Of a stretch of DNA of 64,000 nucleotides, positions 55,093 through 63,995 are shown piece by piece (the stretch's first letter is position 1; every line of letters starts with the position of its first letter). The position numbers and the translations under genes were made by a program. The DNA lies in contig NZ_BAAAQN010000005.1 of assembly GCF_039531695.1 (NCBI RefSeq), forward strand, positions 62,001-126,000, given 5' to 3'. The notes under the pieces were generated by a model. It was given only the letters and a program-made list of their open reading frames with translations, was not told the origin of the DNA and made no database searches. The stretch is from Catenulispora yoronensis. GTDB taxonomy: Bacteria; Actinomycetota; Actinomycetes; Streptomycetales; Catenulisporaceae.

Positions 55093-56406
55093 ATGAGTGC
55101 CATCGAGTCATCCGGGTCGGTAGGGGGTCCCTCGGCGGGGCCGGAATCGGGTTCCATAGGGGGAACATCCGCTGACGGGGCCGAACCCTCCGGAGGCGGC
55201 CGGCTCGCCGGACTGGGTCCGACGTTCGGGGCGGGCGTCGTCACGGCCCTGGTCGGCTTCTCCAGCTCCTTCGCGGTGGTGATCGCGGGCCTGCGCGCGG
55301 TCGGCGCCACCGAACGGCAGGCGGCGTCCGGGCTCCTGGTTGTCTGTGTCCTGATGGGCGCCACGGCGATCGTGTTCAGCGTCCGGCACCGGATGCCGAT
55401 CAGCATCGCCTGGTCCACCCCCGGCGCGGCGCTCCTGGTCAGCGTCGGCGCGGGCCGCGCCCACTCCGGCCACGGCGGCGCGACCGGCTACCGCGAAGCC
55501 GTCGGCGCCTTCCTCGTGACCGGCCTGCTGATCGCCGTGACCGGCCTCTCCCGCACCCTGACCCGCTGGATCGCCGCGATCCCGGCCCCCATCTCCGCCG
55601 CGATGCTGGCCGGCGTGATCGCCCCCATCTGCCTGGAATCGGCCCAGGCCGCCGTCCACCTGCCCCGCCTGGCCCTGCCCGCGATCGCCGTCTGGGTCCT
55701 CCTCGGCCGCCTCGCCAAACGCTGGGCCGTCCCCGCCGCCCTCGCCACCGCCTTCATCGGCCTGGCCCTGGACCCCACCACCCGCGGCCACCTCACCGGC
55801 GGCCTCCTGCCCACCCTCACCACCGCCGCCCCCCACTTCGACCCCGGCACCCTGATCAGCCTCGCCGTCCCCCTCTACCTGGTGACGATGGCGTCCCAGA
55901 ACCTCGCCGGCATAGCGGTGATGCGCAGCTACGGCTACGAACCCCCGATCCGCGAAGTCCTCATCGGCACCGGCACCGCCAGCACCCTCGCCGCCCCCCT
56001 TGGCGGCATCCCCATCAACTTCGCCGCCATCACCGCCGCCCTGGCCGCCAGCCCCGACTCCCACCACGACCCCCGCCGCCGCTGGATAGCCGCCACCACC
56101 GCGGGCGCCCTCTACATAGCCCTCGGCCTGAGCGCAGCCATGGCCACCACCCTCCTCATAGCCGCCCCACCCCTCCTGATAGAAGGCGTCGCAGGCCTGG
56201 CCCTCCTCCCCGCCCTGGGCGCATCCCTGACGACAGCACTGAGTGATACACGTCATAGAGAAGCGGCGACAGCAGCCTTCGTCACCACGGCATCAGGCAT
56301 AACCATCGCCGGCATCGGCGCCCCCTTCTGGGGCCTCCTCACCGGCCTGACCCTGCTCGCCCTGTCCACCTCGACAATTCGCCCACCGAAGAAGTCAGAA
56401 CCTTGA
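55093..56406 (+). CDS. benE: BenE-family benzoate/H+ symporter
   Basis: 437 residues from the ATG at 55093 (GGGAGG upstream; GTG at 55090 is adjacent). After a Ser/Gly-rich N-terminus of about 35 residues come about 11-12 TM segments typical of BenE: GVVTALVGFSSSFAVVIAGL, ISIAWSTPGAALLVSVGAG, IPAPISAAMLAGVIAPICLE, LVTMASQNLAGIAVMRSYGY and TLAAPLGGIPINFAAITAAL. It imports aromatic acids or similar substrates with protons. No benzoate-degrading genes are near. The second half holds six rare AUA codons (55912-56301), unlike neighbouring genes. Confidence 0.92.
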   Translation: MSAIESSGSVGGPSAGPESGSIGGTSADGAEPSGGGRLAGLGPTFGAGVVTALVGFSSSFAVVIAGLRAVGATERQAASGLLVVCVLMGATAIVFSVRHRMPISIAWSTPGAALLVSVGAGRAHSGHGGATGYREAVGAFLVTGLLIAVTGLSRTLTRWIAAIPAPISAAMLAGVIAPICLESAQAAVHLPRLALPAIAVWVLLGRLAKRWAVPAALATAFIGLALDPTTRGHLTGGLLPTLTTAAPHFDPGTLISLAVPLYLVTMASQNLAGIAVMRSYGYEPPIREVLIGTGTASTLAAPLGGIPINFAAITAALAASPDSHHDPRRRWIAATTAGALYIALGLSAAMATTLLIAAPPLLIEGVAGLALLPALGASLTTALSDTRHREAATAAFVTTASGITIAGIGAPFWGLLTGLTLLALSTSTIRPPKKSEP

Positions 56407-56538
56407 TCAGCCCCGCCCCACCCCCCGATGATGGCGCCCGGCGACCGCCATATCGCGCAGGGTAGACCCCCGCCCCCGAGGTGGATAGGCTGACCAACCG
56501 GATCTCAGTACCCGGATCTACGTTCAGGGGAGAACAAG

Positions 56539-58458
56539 GTGTCCGCGAAGAAGCTCACCACCGCCGCCGCGACAGCCCTCGCCGCAGCCACTTCTTTGGC
56601 GGCGCCAGCGCATGCCAATCCGACGCCACATACGTTTCCAGGAGCGTCCAACGGACGGTTGACAGTCACCGTCGGTGACAATCAACTGCATTTCGACGCG
56701 AGCCAGAACGGTGGCGTCGGCAGCGAGGCGATGCCTTCGCAGAAGGTCACCGATGCCGAGTGGGCACCCGATGGCAGCCGGGTCGTCTACATCGACGAGG
56801 CCAACCAGGTCGTCTCGGTGCGCGCGGACGGTACAGACCGGATTGTCATCGCCAGCGGCTTGTCGGCGGCGCCGACGCACCCGACATGGCTGAACGGTGG
56901 CAGCTTCATCGTCTTCGCGATGGGCGGCGACCTGTACAAGGTTCCCAGCCTGGGCGGCGCGGTGGAGAAGCTCTCCGCGGGTCACCAGTCGGGCGACAAG
57001 GACTCCGCCCCGCAAGGCGGCGCGAACGGAAAGCTCGTCTTCCAGCGGATCAGCTCCGCTGGGTACTCCAGTATCTGGATCTACGACGGATACCAGGACA
57101 CTGCTATCGGTTTGAACCACCTGGGCTTCACGCCGTCCATTTCGCCGAACGGCAAGAGCGTCGCGTTCATGCTCCCCGACCAGGCCGCTGTCCCGATCAA
57201 CCAGATCTGGACCATCAACAGCGATGGCACGTCGCCGGTGCAGCTCACGCACGACAAGACCACGAACCAGAAGTCGAACACGCCGGTGTGGTCGCCGGAC
57301 GGCTCCCAGATCGCCTTCAACGCCGGCGGCGACGTCCGTGTCATGGCGGCCCAGCAGGACGCCCCGGAGAATCCCCGGATACCCGCCATCACGGGCCGCC
57401 TCTCCTGGCAGCCGAACGGCGACCCCGGCAACCTCCCCAACGGCGCCAACCCCGTCAACCTCGTCGAGCGTCTCGACGGTCTCGACCGTATCGAGACCGC
57501 GATTCAGATCTCGCACTGGTCGTGGGACCCGGCTGCTTCGAATCCGCCGGCTGCTCGCCAGGCGGACATGGCTGTGATTGCGCGGTCCGACCTTGCGGCT
57601 GACGCTCTCGCTGGTACTGCGCTTGCGCGGCAGTTGAAGGGTGGTCGGGGGCCGCTGTTGCTGACGGATACCGGGTCGTTGGATCCGCGGACGTTGGCTG
57701 AGCTGCATCGGACGTTGAAGCCGGGTGCGTTCGTTTATGTGCTCGGGCAGACGCAGGCTATTTCGGCGCATACGTTCCAGCAGATTGCTGATGCCGGGTT
57801 CCGGCCGACGCGTATTGGTGGGCGGGATCGGTTCGAGACGGCTGTGGATGTGGCCGAGACGATTGTGCCGACGTATACGCATGACCCGGTGACCATTCTG
57901 ACCGCCACTGGTATGAACTTTCCGGACGCGCTTGCTGCCGGTGCTGTTGCTGCGTCGCGGCCGAACACTGTTGTCGTGTTGACCGATGACAAGGTGATGC
58001 CGGCGGCGACGCTCAACTTCATCAACGCGGTGCCGCAGCGGACGGTGTACGGGGTCGGGAAGCAGGGTGTGGACGCGTTGGCGTCGGTGCGGATTCCGGC
58101 GGGGGCGGTGTGGGGGTCTGACCGGTTCGTGACGGCGGCGACGGTTGCGCACACGTTCTTCGGTGGGCCGCAGGTCGTCGGGATCGCGACCGGGTACAAG
58201 TTCCCGGATGCGCTGGCTGGTGGGGTGCTGGCCGGTTCGGTCGGTGGGCCGCTGCTGCTCACGGGGCCGACCGCGCTGCCGTCGGAGACTGCCGACTACC
58301 TGCGCAACGCCTCGGGTTCCATCTCCGACGCCGTCATGTTCGGCGGTCCGGCGGTGCTCGACGACGGGTTGAAGAACCAGGTCGGCGATCTCATCGGGCA
58401 GCCCGGCCAGTGGATCTACGCGCGGAACAACCCGGGCGCGCACCCCGGCCCGCGCTAA
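56539..58458 (+). CDS. Secreted beta-propeller protein with cell-wall-binding-2 repeats
   Basis: 639 residues from a GTG at 56539 (AGGGGAGAACAAG upstream). Signal peptide ATALAAATSLAAPAHA. Residues about 35-300 hold WD40/TolB-like propeller repeats (DAEWAPDGSRVVYI, TPSISPNGKSVAFM, TPVWSPDGSQIAFN). Residues about 310-630 carry three CWB2 (PF04122) repeats: LDGLDRIETAIQ, IGGRDRFETAVDVA and WGSDRFVTAATVA, each followed by a FPDALAAGA-type stretch. It is expected to sit on the cell wall; ligand unknown. From about 57540 to 58250 codon use shifts to many GCT, GTT, GGT and TTG codons, unlike the first half. Confidence 0.88.
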   Translation: MSAKKLTTAAATALAAATSLAAPAHANPTPHTFPGASNGRLTVTVGDNQLHFDASQNGGVGSEAMPSQKVTDAEWAPDGSRVVYIDEANQVVSVRADGTDRIVIASGLSAAPTHPTWLNGGSFIVFAMGGDLYKVPSLGGAVEKLSAGHQSGDKDSAPQGGANGKLVFQRISSAGYSSIWIYDGYQDTAIGLNHLGFTPSISPNGKSVAFMLPDQAAVPINQIWTINSDGTSPVQLTHDKTTNQKSNTPVWSPDGSQIAFNAGGDVRVMAAQQDAPENPRIPAITGRLSWQPNGDPGNLPNGANPVNLVERLDGLDRIETAIQISHWSWDPAASNPPAARQADMAVIARSDLAADALAGTALARQLKGGRGPLLLTDTGSLDPRTLAELHRTLKPGAFVYVLGQTQAISAHTFQQIADAGFRPTRIGGRDRFETAVDVAETIVPTYTHDPVTILTATGMNFPDALAAGAVAASRPNTVVVLTDDKVMPAATLNFINAVPQRTVYGVGKQGVDALASVRIPAGAVWGSDRFVTAATVAHTFFGGPQVVGIATGYKFPDALAGGVLAGSVGGPLLLTGPTALPSETADYLRNASGSISDAVMFGGPAVLDDGLKNQVGDLIGQPGQWIYARNNPGAHPGPR

Positions 58459-58530
58459 GCCGACCGCCCCGCCCCGGCCCTGCCCGCAGTAGGCAACAGG
58501 CAACAGGCAACAGATCAGGCACCACGCAAC

Positions 58531-58574
58531 CTGCGCCCTTGGCTGGATCCGCACGGATCCGACCAAGGGCGCAG
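58531..58574 (+). terminator. Terminator after beta-propeller/CWB2 gene
   Basis: Outer arms CTGCGCCCTTGG / CCAAGGGCGCAG enclose an inner self-pairing GGATCC...GGATCC stem with a GCAC loop, about 75 bp after the stop. Just upstream GGCAACA is repeated three times (58492-58512). Confidence 0.75.
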
Positions 58575-58687
58575 TCCGTTCTAAGGGTCATCCACCCATC
58601 ACTCAATGTGACCGCCCTCCCGCGCCCGCTATCCTTGACCGTCAGTCACCGACCCGACCCATCCGCATCACCGAGGAGGCCCGCTCC

Positions 58688-59584
58688 GTGGCCCGCATGC
58701 CCGACGGCCCGCCCCCGCCGCCGACCGCTCAGAAGCTCCGCATCCGCTACGCCAAGCGGGGCCGGCTGCGGTTCACCAGTCATCGCGACATTCAGCGGGC
58801 GTTCGAGCGGGCGTTGCGGCGGGCGCGGGTGCCGATGGCGTACTCCGCCGGGTTCACGCCGCATCCGAAGGTGTCGTGGGCCGGTGCGGCGCCGACCGGG
58901 GTGGCCAGTGAGGCCGAGTACGTCGAGATCGGGGTGACGCGGGTGCTGGATCCTGCGGAGCTGGCCGCCGCGTTGGACGGGTCGTTGCCGCCGGACCTGG
59001 ACATTCTTGAGGTGGTCGCGGCCGCCACGCCGAATCTGATGGAGCGGCTGGAGGCCTCGGTCTGGGAGATCCGGCTGCCCGGGGTGGCGCCGGAGGAGGC
59101 CGCGGCGGCCGTCGCGGCGTTCCTGGCCGCCGGGGAGGTGCCCGTGGAGCGGATGACGAAGAACGGGGTGCGTACCTTCGACGCGCGCTCGGCGGTCGTC
59201 GGGATCTCCGCGCTGGCCGACACAACAGGCGTGGCCGACGGGAAGGGCGCCGTCGGCCAGGACGACGCGCCCGGCGACGCTCCGGGTGACGGAGTCTCCG
59301 CAGGTCAGGGCATCGGCGGCCGGGGTGACGGGCATGTGGAGCGGCCCTGTGCGATACTGCGACTAGTCGTGCGGCACCTGACACCCGCCGTTCGACCCGA
59401 CGACGTCCTGACCGGACTCGGTCGTGTGGCCGGCCTGGTGCCGCCCGTCCCGCCCCAGGTGACGCGGCTGGCGCAGGGTCCGCTGCGGGACGGGTTCGAG
59501 GTGACGGCCAGTGTGAGCGTGGAGGCGTTGTCCGATCCGTTGGATCCGGACCGGGCCGCCGCGGGGCCGACGACCGAGCGATGA
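58688..59584 (+). CDS. TIGR03936 / DUF2344 family protein
   Basis: 298 residues from a GTG at 58688 with GAGG upstream. It carries the family N-terminus (KLRIRYAKRGRLRFTSHRDI, RALRRARVPMAYSAGFTPHP) and LASEAEYVEIGVT-like strands. A Gly/Asp-rich insertion (about 178-215) is followed by a C-terminal strand set (CAILRLVVRHLTPAVRPDDV). DUF2344 proteins are usually fused or adjacent to the TIGR03960 radical SAM protein, and here the two are separated by the gal-benE region. It precedes the RNase E/G gene by 232 bp, the conserved order. Role unknown. Confidence 0.9.
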   Translation: MARMPDGPPPPPTAQKLRIRYAKRGRLRFTSHRDIQRAFERALRRARVPMAYSAGFTPHPKVSWAGAAPTGVASEAEYVEIGVTRVLDPAELAAALDGSLPPDLDILEVVAAATPNLMERLEASVWEIRLPGVAPEEAAAAVAAFLAAGEVPVERMTKNGVRTFDARSAVVGISALADTTGVADGKGAVGQDDAPGDAPGDGVSAGQGIGGRGDGHVERPCAILRLVVRHLTPAVRPDDVLTGLGRVAGLVPPVPPQVTRLAQGPLRDGFEVTASVSVEALSDPLDPDRAAAGPTTER

Positions 59585-59816
59585 CGTCGCGCGCACGACC
59601 CAACCAGACTTCTCGTCAGGTCGGAGGCCGGATCCCGTGATGCGGGCAGGCCCCGGACCGGCGAGGTGAAGACCACAACAGCCACCTGTGTGGCGCCGCA
59701 GAGCACCCGGATCTGTCAGGGATTCGCCGGCTGTGCCCATCGACCGCTGTATCCGGCGGATGATGTGGGGCACCGCTTCGCGCGCGCCCGGGGGGCATGA
59801 CGGGAGAACCGCCCGG

Positions 59817-62800
59817 ATGCTCGAGAACGAGCCCACCGGCGTCCCCGGCGATGAGCCGGCGCAGACGCATGATGTGCAGGAGGCGGCCACCACGGCCGCG
59901 ACGAACGAAGGCGGGACGGAGGCGCCCAAGCGCCCCCGCCGCCGGGCGGCCAGCCGGCCGGCCGGACCGCCGCAGGCCCCGGCGGAGGAATCCGCCCCGG
60001 CCGGGGCCTCCGCGGCTCCGGCGGGGGAGGACGAGCCGGAGGCCACCAAGCCCAAGCGGGCCCGCAAGACCGCTGCCAAGAAGGTCGCCGCGCCGGAACC
60101 GGCCGCGGTCGATGGTGACGCGGCCGAGGCCGGCAGTGATGCCGGTGGTGCGGACAGCGACGAGGCGCCCGCTGCCAAGAAGACCACCCGGACGCGTACG
60201 CGGAAGAAGGCTGTCGCGTCCGAGCAGACGATCGGCGACGCCGAGGCCGAGACCGAGACCCAGTCCGCTGGGTCGGAGCAGGACTCCGCCGGGGACGGGG
60301 ACGGGGGCGCCGAGGCGTCCGAGACCGGTACCCGGGGCCGCGGCCGAGGTCGCGCCGCGAAGACCGCTTCCGGCCGCACTGCCCGGAGCGGTGGCGGGGA
60401 TTCCGCTGCCGACGAGGCGTCCGCGGCCGACGAGTCCACCTCGGACTCCACCGCCAAGACCGGCGGCACCGACACCGACACCGATACCAACGCCGACGCT
60501 GCCGACCAGCAGACCGGCCGCCGCGCCAACGCCGGCGCCGACACCGAGTCGGCCGACCAGCAGAGCAGCCGCCGCTCGCGCACCCGCAACCGTCGCGGTG
60601 CCGACGCGTCCTCGGCCGAGGACGCCGGAACAGCCGGCTCGACCACCGAGACCGCCGCGTCCAGTGCGTCCAGCACCTCCACGGCCAGCACCTCCGCGGC
60701 CGAAGGCTCCACCACCGAAGGCTCCGCCCCCAGGACCACGTCCCGGGCCGCAGCCCTCGGCTCTCCTTTCGTGAGCCCTTTCTCGTCGCCGACGGTGCCG
60801 GACAAGACCACGAAGCAGCAGTCCGCGCCGAAGGCCGACCAGACCAAGCCGGCCGCCGACGCCTCTCGGGCCGGTAACGCTGCCGGTGCCGCCGCCCCGG
60901 CCACCGCAGGGTCCACCACGGCGTCCACCGCGGCATCCCACCCCGTGACCGCCTCCACCGCCGCCCCGACCGCGACCCCGACCGCGACCGCCGACGCCGA
61001 CGCCGCCGCCGACCAGTCCGCCCCCGAGCCGGACGCCGAGGCCAAGCCGGCCAAGACCCGCACCCGCCGCCGCGCCGCCAGCGCCCCGGCGGGCCCGCCG
61101 CGCGCCCAGGACACCCGGGCCGCCAAGTCCGCCGCCGCGGCCCAGACCGCCGCAGCCGCCGCAGCCACCACTTCCACCACCGACACCACCGCCGAGGAAG
61201 ACGAAGAAGCCGAGGCGCTCGCCGCCCAGACCGTCGACCTCGACAGCCTCTCCCCGGCCGACCGCGCCCGTGCCGACACCGAGGCCCGGGCCGCCGCGCC
61301 GGCCGCCGGTCTGCTGTTCCAGGCGCCGGACCTGGCCGCGGCCGTGGCGCAGCAGGCCGCCGCCAAGGCCGCGAAGGCCGACACCACCGCGGACGAGGAA
61401 GAGGCGGAAGAGGAGGAGGCCGAGCCGGCCCCGACCCGCCGCACCCGGACGCGCAGCCGGAACCGGAACCGGGCCGAGCAGGCCGAGGCCGTCGAGCCGA
61501 GCGGCGGTGCCGCCGCCGACACCGAGGCCGACGCCGCCGACGAGGACGACGACGACGAGGAAGGCGGCGGCTCCTCCAGCCGCCGGGGCCGCCGCCGGCG
61601 CCGCCGGGCCGGTGGCGAGGCCGTCGAGGCGAGCCCGGACGACCCGCCGAACACCGTGGTGAAGGTCCGCGAGTCGCGGGTCCGCAGCCGGGACCGCAAG
61701 GGCGGCCTGGTGGTGGACGACGACGTCCAGGGCGTGCGCGGCTCCACCCGCCTGGAGGCGAAGAAGCAGCGCCGCCGGGAGGGCCGGGACACCGGCCGCC
61801 GCCGGGCGCCGCTGATCACCGAGGCCGAGTTCCTGGCCCGCCGGGAGAGCGTCGAGCGGGTGATGGTGGTGCGCCAGAGCGGCGACCGCACCCAGATCGC
61901 GGTGCTCGAGGACGGCGTCCTGGTCGAGCACTACGTCAACCGCGCGCAGTCCTCCTCCTACGTCGGCAACGTCTACCTGGGCAAGGTCCAGAACGTGCTG
62001 CCCTCGATGGAGGCGGCGTTCGTCGACATCGGCAAGGGCCGCAACGCCGTGCTGTACGCCGGCGAGGTCAACTTCGACGCGGCCGGCGTCACCGGCCACG
62101 CCAAGCGCATCGAGAGCGTGCTCAAGAGCGGCCAGGCGGTCCTGACCCAGGTCACCAAGGACCCGATCGGCCACAAGGGCGCCCGGCTGACCAGCCAGAT
62201 CTCGCTGCCCGGCCGGTACCTGGTCTACGTGCCCGAGGGCACCATGACCGGGATCAGCCGCAAGCTGCCGGAGAACGAGCGCAACCGCCTCAAGGCGATC
62301 CTGAAGGCCGTGGTGCCGGAGAACGCCGGCGTCATCGTCCGCACCGCGGCCGAGGGCGCCACCGAGGACGAGCTGCGCCGCGACGTGGAGCGGCTGTCCG
62401 CGCAGTGGGAGGAGATCCAGCGCAAGGCGCAGTCCTCGGCCAGCTCGGCCCCGACCCTGCTGTACGGGGAGCCGGACCTGACCGTGCGCGTGGTGCGCGA
62501 CATCTTCAACGAGGACTTCAGCCAGCTGGTGGTCTCCGGCGACGAGGCGTGGGACACCATCCGCGGCTACGTCGGCGGCGTGGCGCCGGACCTGGCCCCG
62601 CGCCTGGAGCGCTGGACCTCCGAGCTGGACATCTTCTCCGTGCACCGGGTCGACGAGCAGCTGGCCAAGGCGCTGGACCGCAAGGTCTGGCTGCCCTCCG
62701 GCGGCTCGCTGGTCATCGACCGCACCGAGGCGATGGTGGTCATCGACGTCAACACCGGCAAGTTCACCGGCTCCGGGGGCAACCTGGAGGAGACGGTCAC

Positions 62801-63956
62801 CCGCAACAACATCGAGGCGGCCGAGGAGATCGTCCGCCAGCTGCGGCTGCGGGACCTCGGCGGGATCATCGTCATCGACTTCATCGACATGGTCCTGGAG
62901 TCCAACCGCGAGCTGGTGATGCGCCGGCTGCTGGAGTGCCTGGGCCGGGACCGGACCAAGCACCAGGTGGCCGAGGTCACCTCGCTGGGCCTGGTGCAGA
63001 TGACCCGCAAGCGGGTCGGCCAGGGCCTGCTGGAGGCGTTCTCGGAGACCTGCGACAAGTGCAACGGCCGCGGGGTGCTGGTGCACATGGAGCCGGTGCC
63101 GGTCGGCCACGGCCACAGCCACGACGACGGCCAGCACGACCGCGGCGGCCGGCAGGGCGGCAAGGGCGGCCGCGGCGGGTCCGGCGACGCCCGGGGTGCC
63201 GCCGGCGCCGCCGAGGCCACCCGGACCGGCGAGGCCCGGTCCGAGGCCGGCCAGGACGGCCACGACGGCCACGACGGCCTGGACGACGAGCCGGAGACCG
63301 GCCGCGGCCGGCGCAAGCGGCGCAAGTCGCACGGCCACGTCGACCGCCAGCAGCACTTCGACCCGCAGTACGACGTCGACGGCGTGCCGGAGGACTTCCG
63401 GGACTTCGCCGACGGCGAGGCCGCTCTGGCCGGTCCGGTCACGGTGCGCTCGGTGCGGAAGGTCGCGGCGAGCGGCGGCGGCCAGGACGACGACGCCCAG
63501 GACGACGGCGCGGACGACCGGTCCGAGGCCGACGGCGCCGAGGTCGTGACCGTCTCCGAGCACAGCCACGTCGACGAGGTCGCCGACCACGCCCACGTGG
63601 TGGCCCCGGTGGTCACCGCCGGCGACGTGGTGGCCGTCGAGGAGGCGGACGTGACCGAGCGCCTCGCGGTCGGCGACGTCCAGGCCCACACGGTCTACGT
63701 CCCGCCGGCGAACGGCGGCGCCGCCGTCGCGGACCGGGAGGAGACCGAGGCCGAGCAGGCCGAGCAGGTCGAGGAAGCCGGGCAGCCGGCGACCGCCGCC
63801 GCCCAGCCCGCCACGGCCTCCGCCCCGGCTGCCAACGGCAACGCCGACACCGACGCCGACGCCGACCCCGAGACCGACGAGGCGCCCAAGCGCCGCGGGC
63901 TGCGCGTCCGCCGCGCCGCCAAGCGTCCCGCCGGCCCGCCGGCGACGCACAGCTGA
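59817..63956 (+). CDS. rne: Rne/Rng-family ribonuclease
   Basis: 1379 residues from the ATG at 59817 (GGGAGAAC upstream); the open frame before it lacks a ribosome site. Residues 1 to about 660 are a disordered Ala/Thr/Asp/Arg-rich region with basic patches (RRRRAGG-type, GRGRGRAAK). The catalytic half has the S1 domain (SYVGNVYLGKVQNVLPSMEA, about 714), the 5' sensor/RNase H region, the DNase I-like site with metal ligands in VIDVNTGKF (D977) and IVIDFIDM (D1021), and the zinc link CDKCNGRG (C1079, C1082). A second disordered tail of 280 residues follows. It processes rRNA and decays mRNA. Confidence 0.95.
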   Translation: MLENEPTGVPGDEPAQTHDVQEAATTAATNEGGTEAPKRPRRRAASRPAGPPQAPAEESAPAGASAAPAGEDEPEATKPKRARKTAAKKVAAPEPAAVDGDAAEAGSDAGGADSDEAPAAKKTTRTRTRKKAVASEQTIGDAEAETETQSAGSEQDSAGDGDGGAEASETGTRGRGRGRAAKTASGRTARSGGGDSAADEASAADESTSDSTAKTGGTDTDTDTNADAADQQTGRRANAGADTESADQQSSRRSRTRNRRGADASSAEDAGTAGSTTETAASSASSTSTASTSAAEGSTTEGSAPRTTSRAAALGSPFVSPFSSPTVPDKTTKQQSAPKADQTKPAADASRAGNAAGAAAPATAGSTTASTAASHPVTASTAAPTATPTATADADAAADQSAPEPDAEAKPAKTRTRRRAASAPAGPPRAQDTRAAKSAAAAQTAAAAAATTSTTDTTAEEDEEAEALAAQTVDLDSLSPADRARADTEARAAAPAAGLLFQAPDLAAAVAQQAAAKAAKADTTADEEEAEEEEAEPAPTRRTRTRSRNRNRAEQAEAVEPSGGAAADTEADAADEDDDDEEGGGSSSRRGRRRRRRAGGEAVEASPDDPPNTVVKVRESRVRSRDRKGGLVVDDDVQGVRGSTRLEAKKQRRREGRDTGRRRAPLITEAEFLARRESVERVMVVRQSGDRTQIAVLEDGVLVEHYVNRAQSSSYVGNVYLGKVQNVLPSMEAAFVDIGKGRNAVLYAGEVNFDAAGVTGHAKRIESVLKSGQAVLTQVTKDPIGHKGARLTSQISLPGRYLVYVPEGTMTGISRKLPENERNRLKAILKAVVPENAGVIVRTAAEGATEDELRRDVERLSAQWEEIQRKAQSSASSAPTLLYGEPDLTVRVVRDIFNEDFSQLVVSGDEAWDTIRGYVGGVAPDLAPRLERWTSELDIFSVHRVDEQLAKALDRKVWLPSGGSLVIDRTEAMVVIDVNTGKFTGSGGNLEETVTRNNIEAAEEIVRQLRLRDLGGIIVIDFIDMVLESNRELVMRRLLECLGRDRTKHQVAEVTSLGLVQMTRKRVGQGLLEAFSETCDKCNGRGVLVHMEPVPVGHGHSHDDGQHDRGGRQGGKGGRGGSGDARGAAGAAEATRTGEARSEAGQDGHDGHDGLDDEPETGRGRRKRRKSHGHVDRQQHFDPQYDVDGVPEDFRDFADGEAALAGPVTVRSVRKVAASGGGQDDDAQDDGADDRSEADGAEVVTVSEHSHVDEVADHAHVVAPVVTAGDVVAVEEADVTERLAVGDVQAHTVYVPPANGGAAVADREETEAEQAEQVEEAGQPATAAAQPATASAPAANGNADTDADADPETDEAPKRRGLRVRRAAKRPAGPPATHS

Positions 63957-63960
63957 CGCC

Positions 63961-63995
63961 CTGCTCCGGCCCGGCCGTGCGCCGGGCCGGAGCAG
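63961..63995 (+). terminator. Terminator of the RNase E/G gene
   Basis: Fourteen-bp arms CTGCTCCGGCCCGG / CCGGGCCGGAGCAG with a 7-base loop, starting 4 bp after the stop codon. The window ends 5 bases later, so any T-tract cannot be seen. Confidence 0.75.

Noticed and set aside
60400..61640. Possible frameshift in the RNase E/G N-terminus because of low complexity
   Set aside because: The frame stays open with consistent third-position G/C from 59817 to the catalytic core, so the disordered region is read as real.
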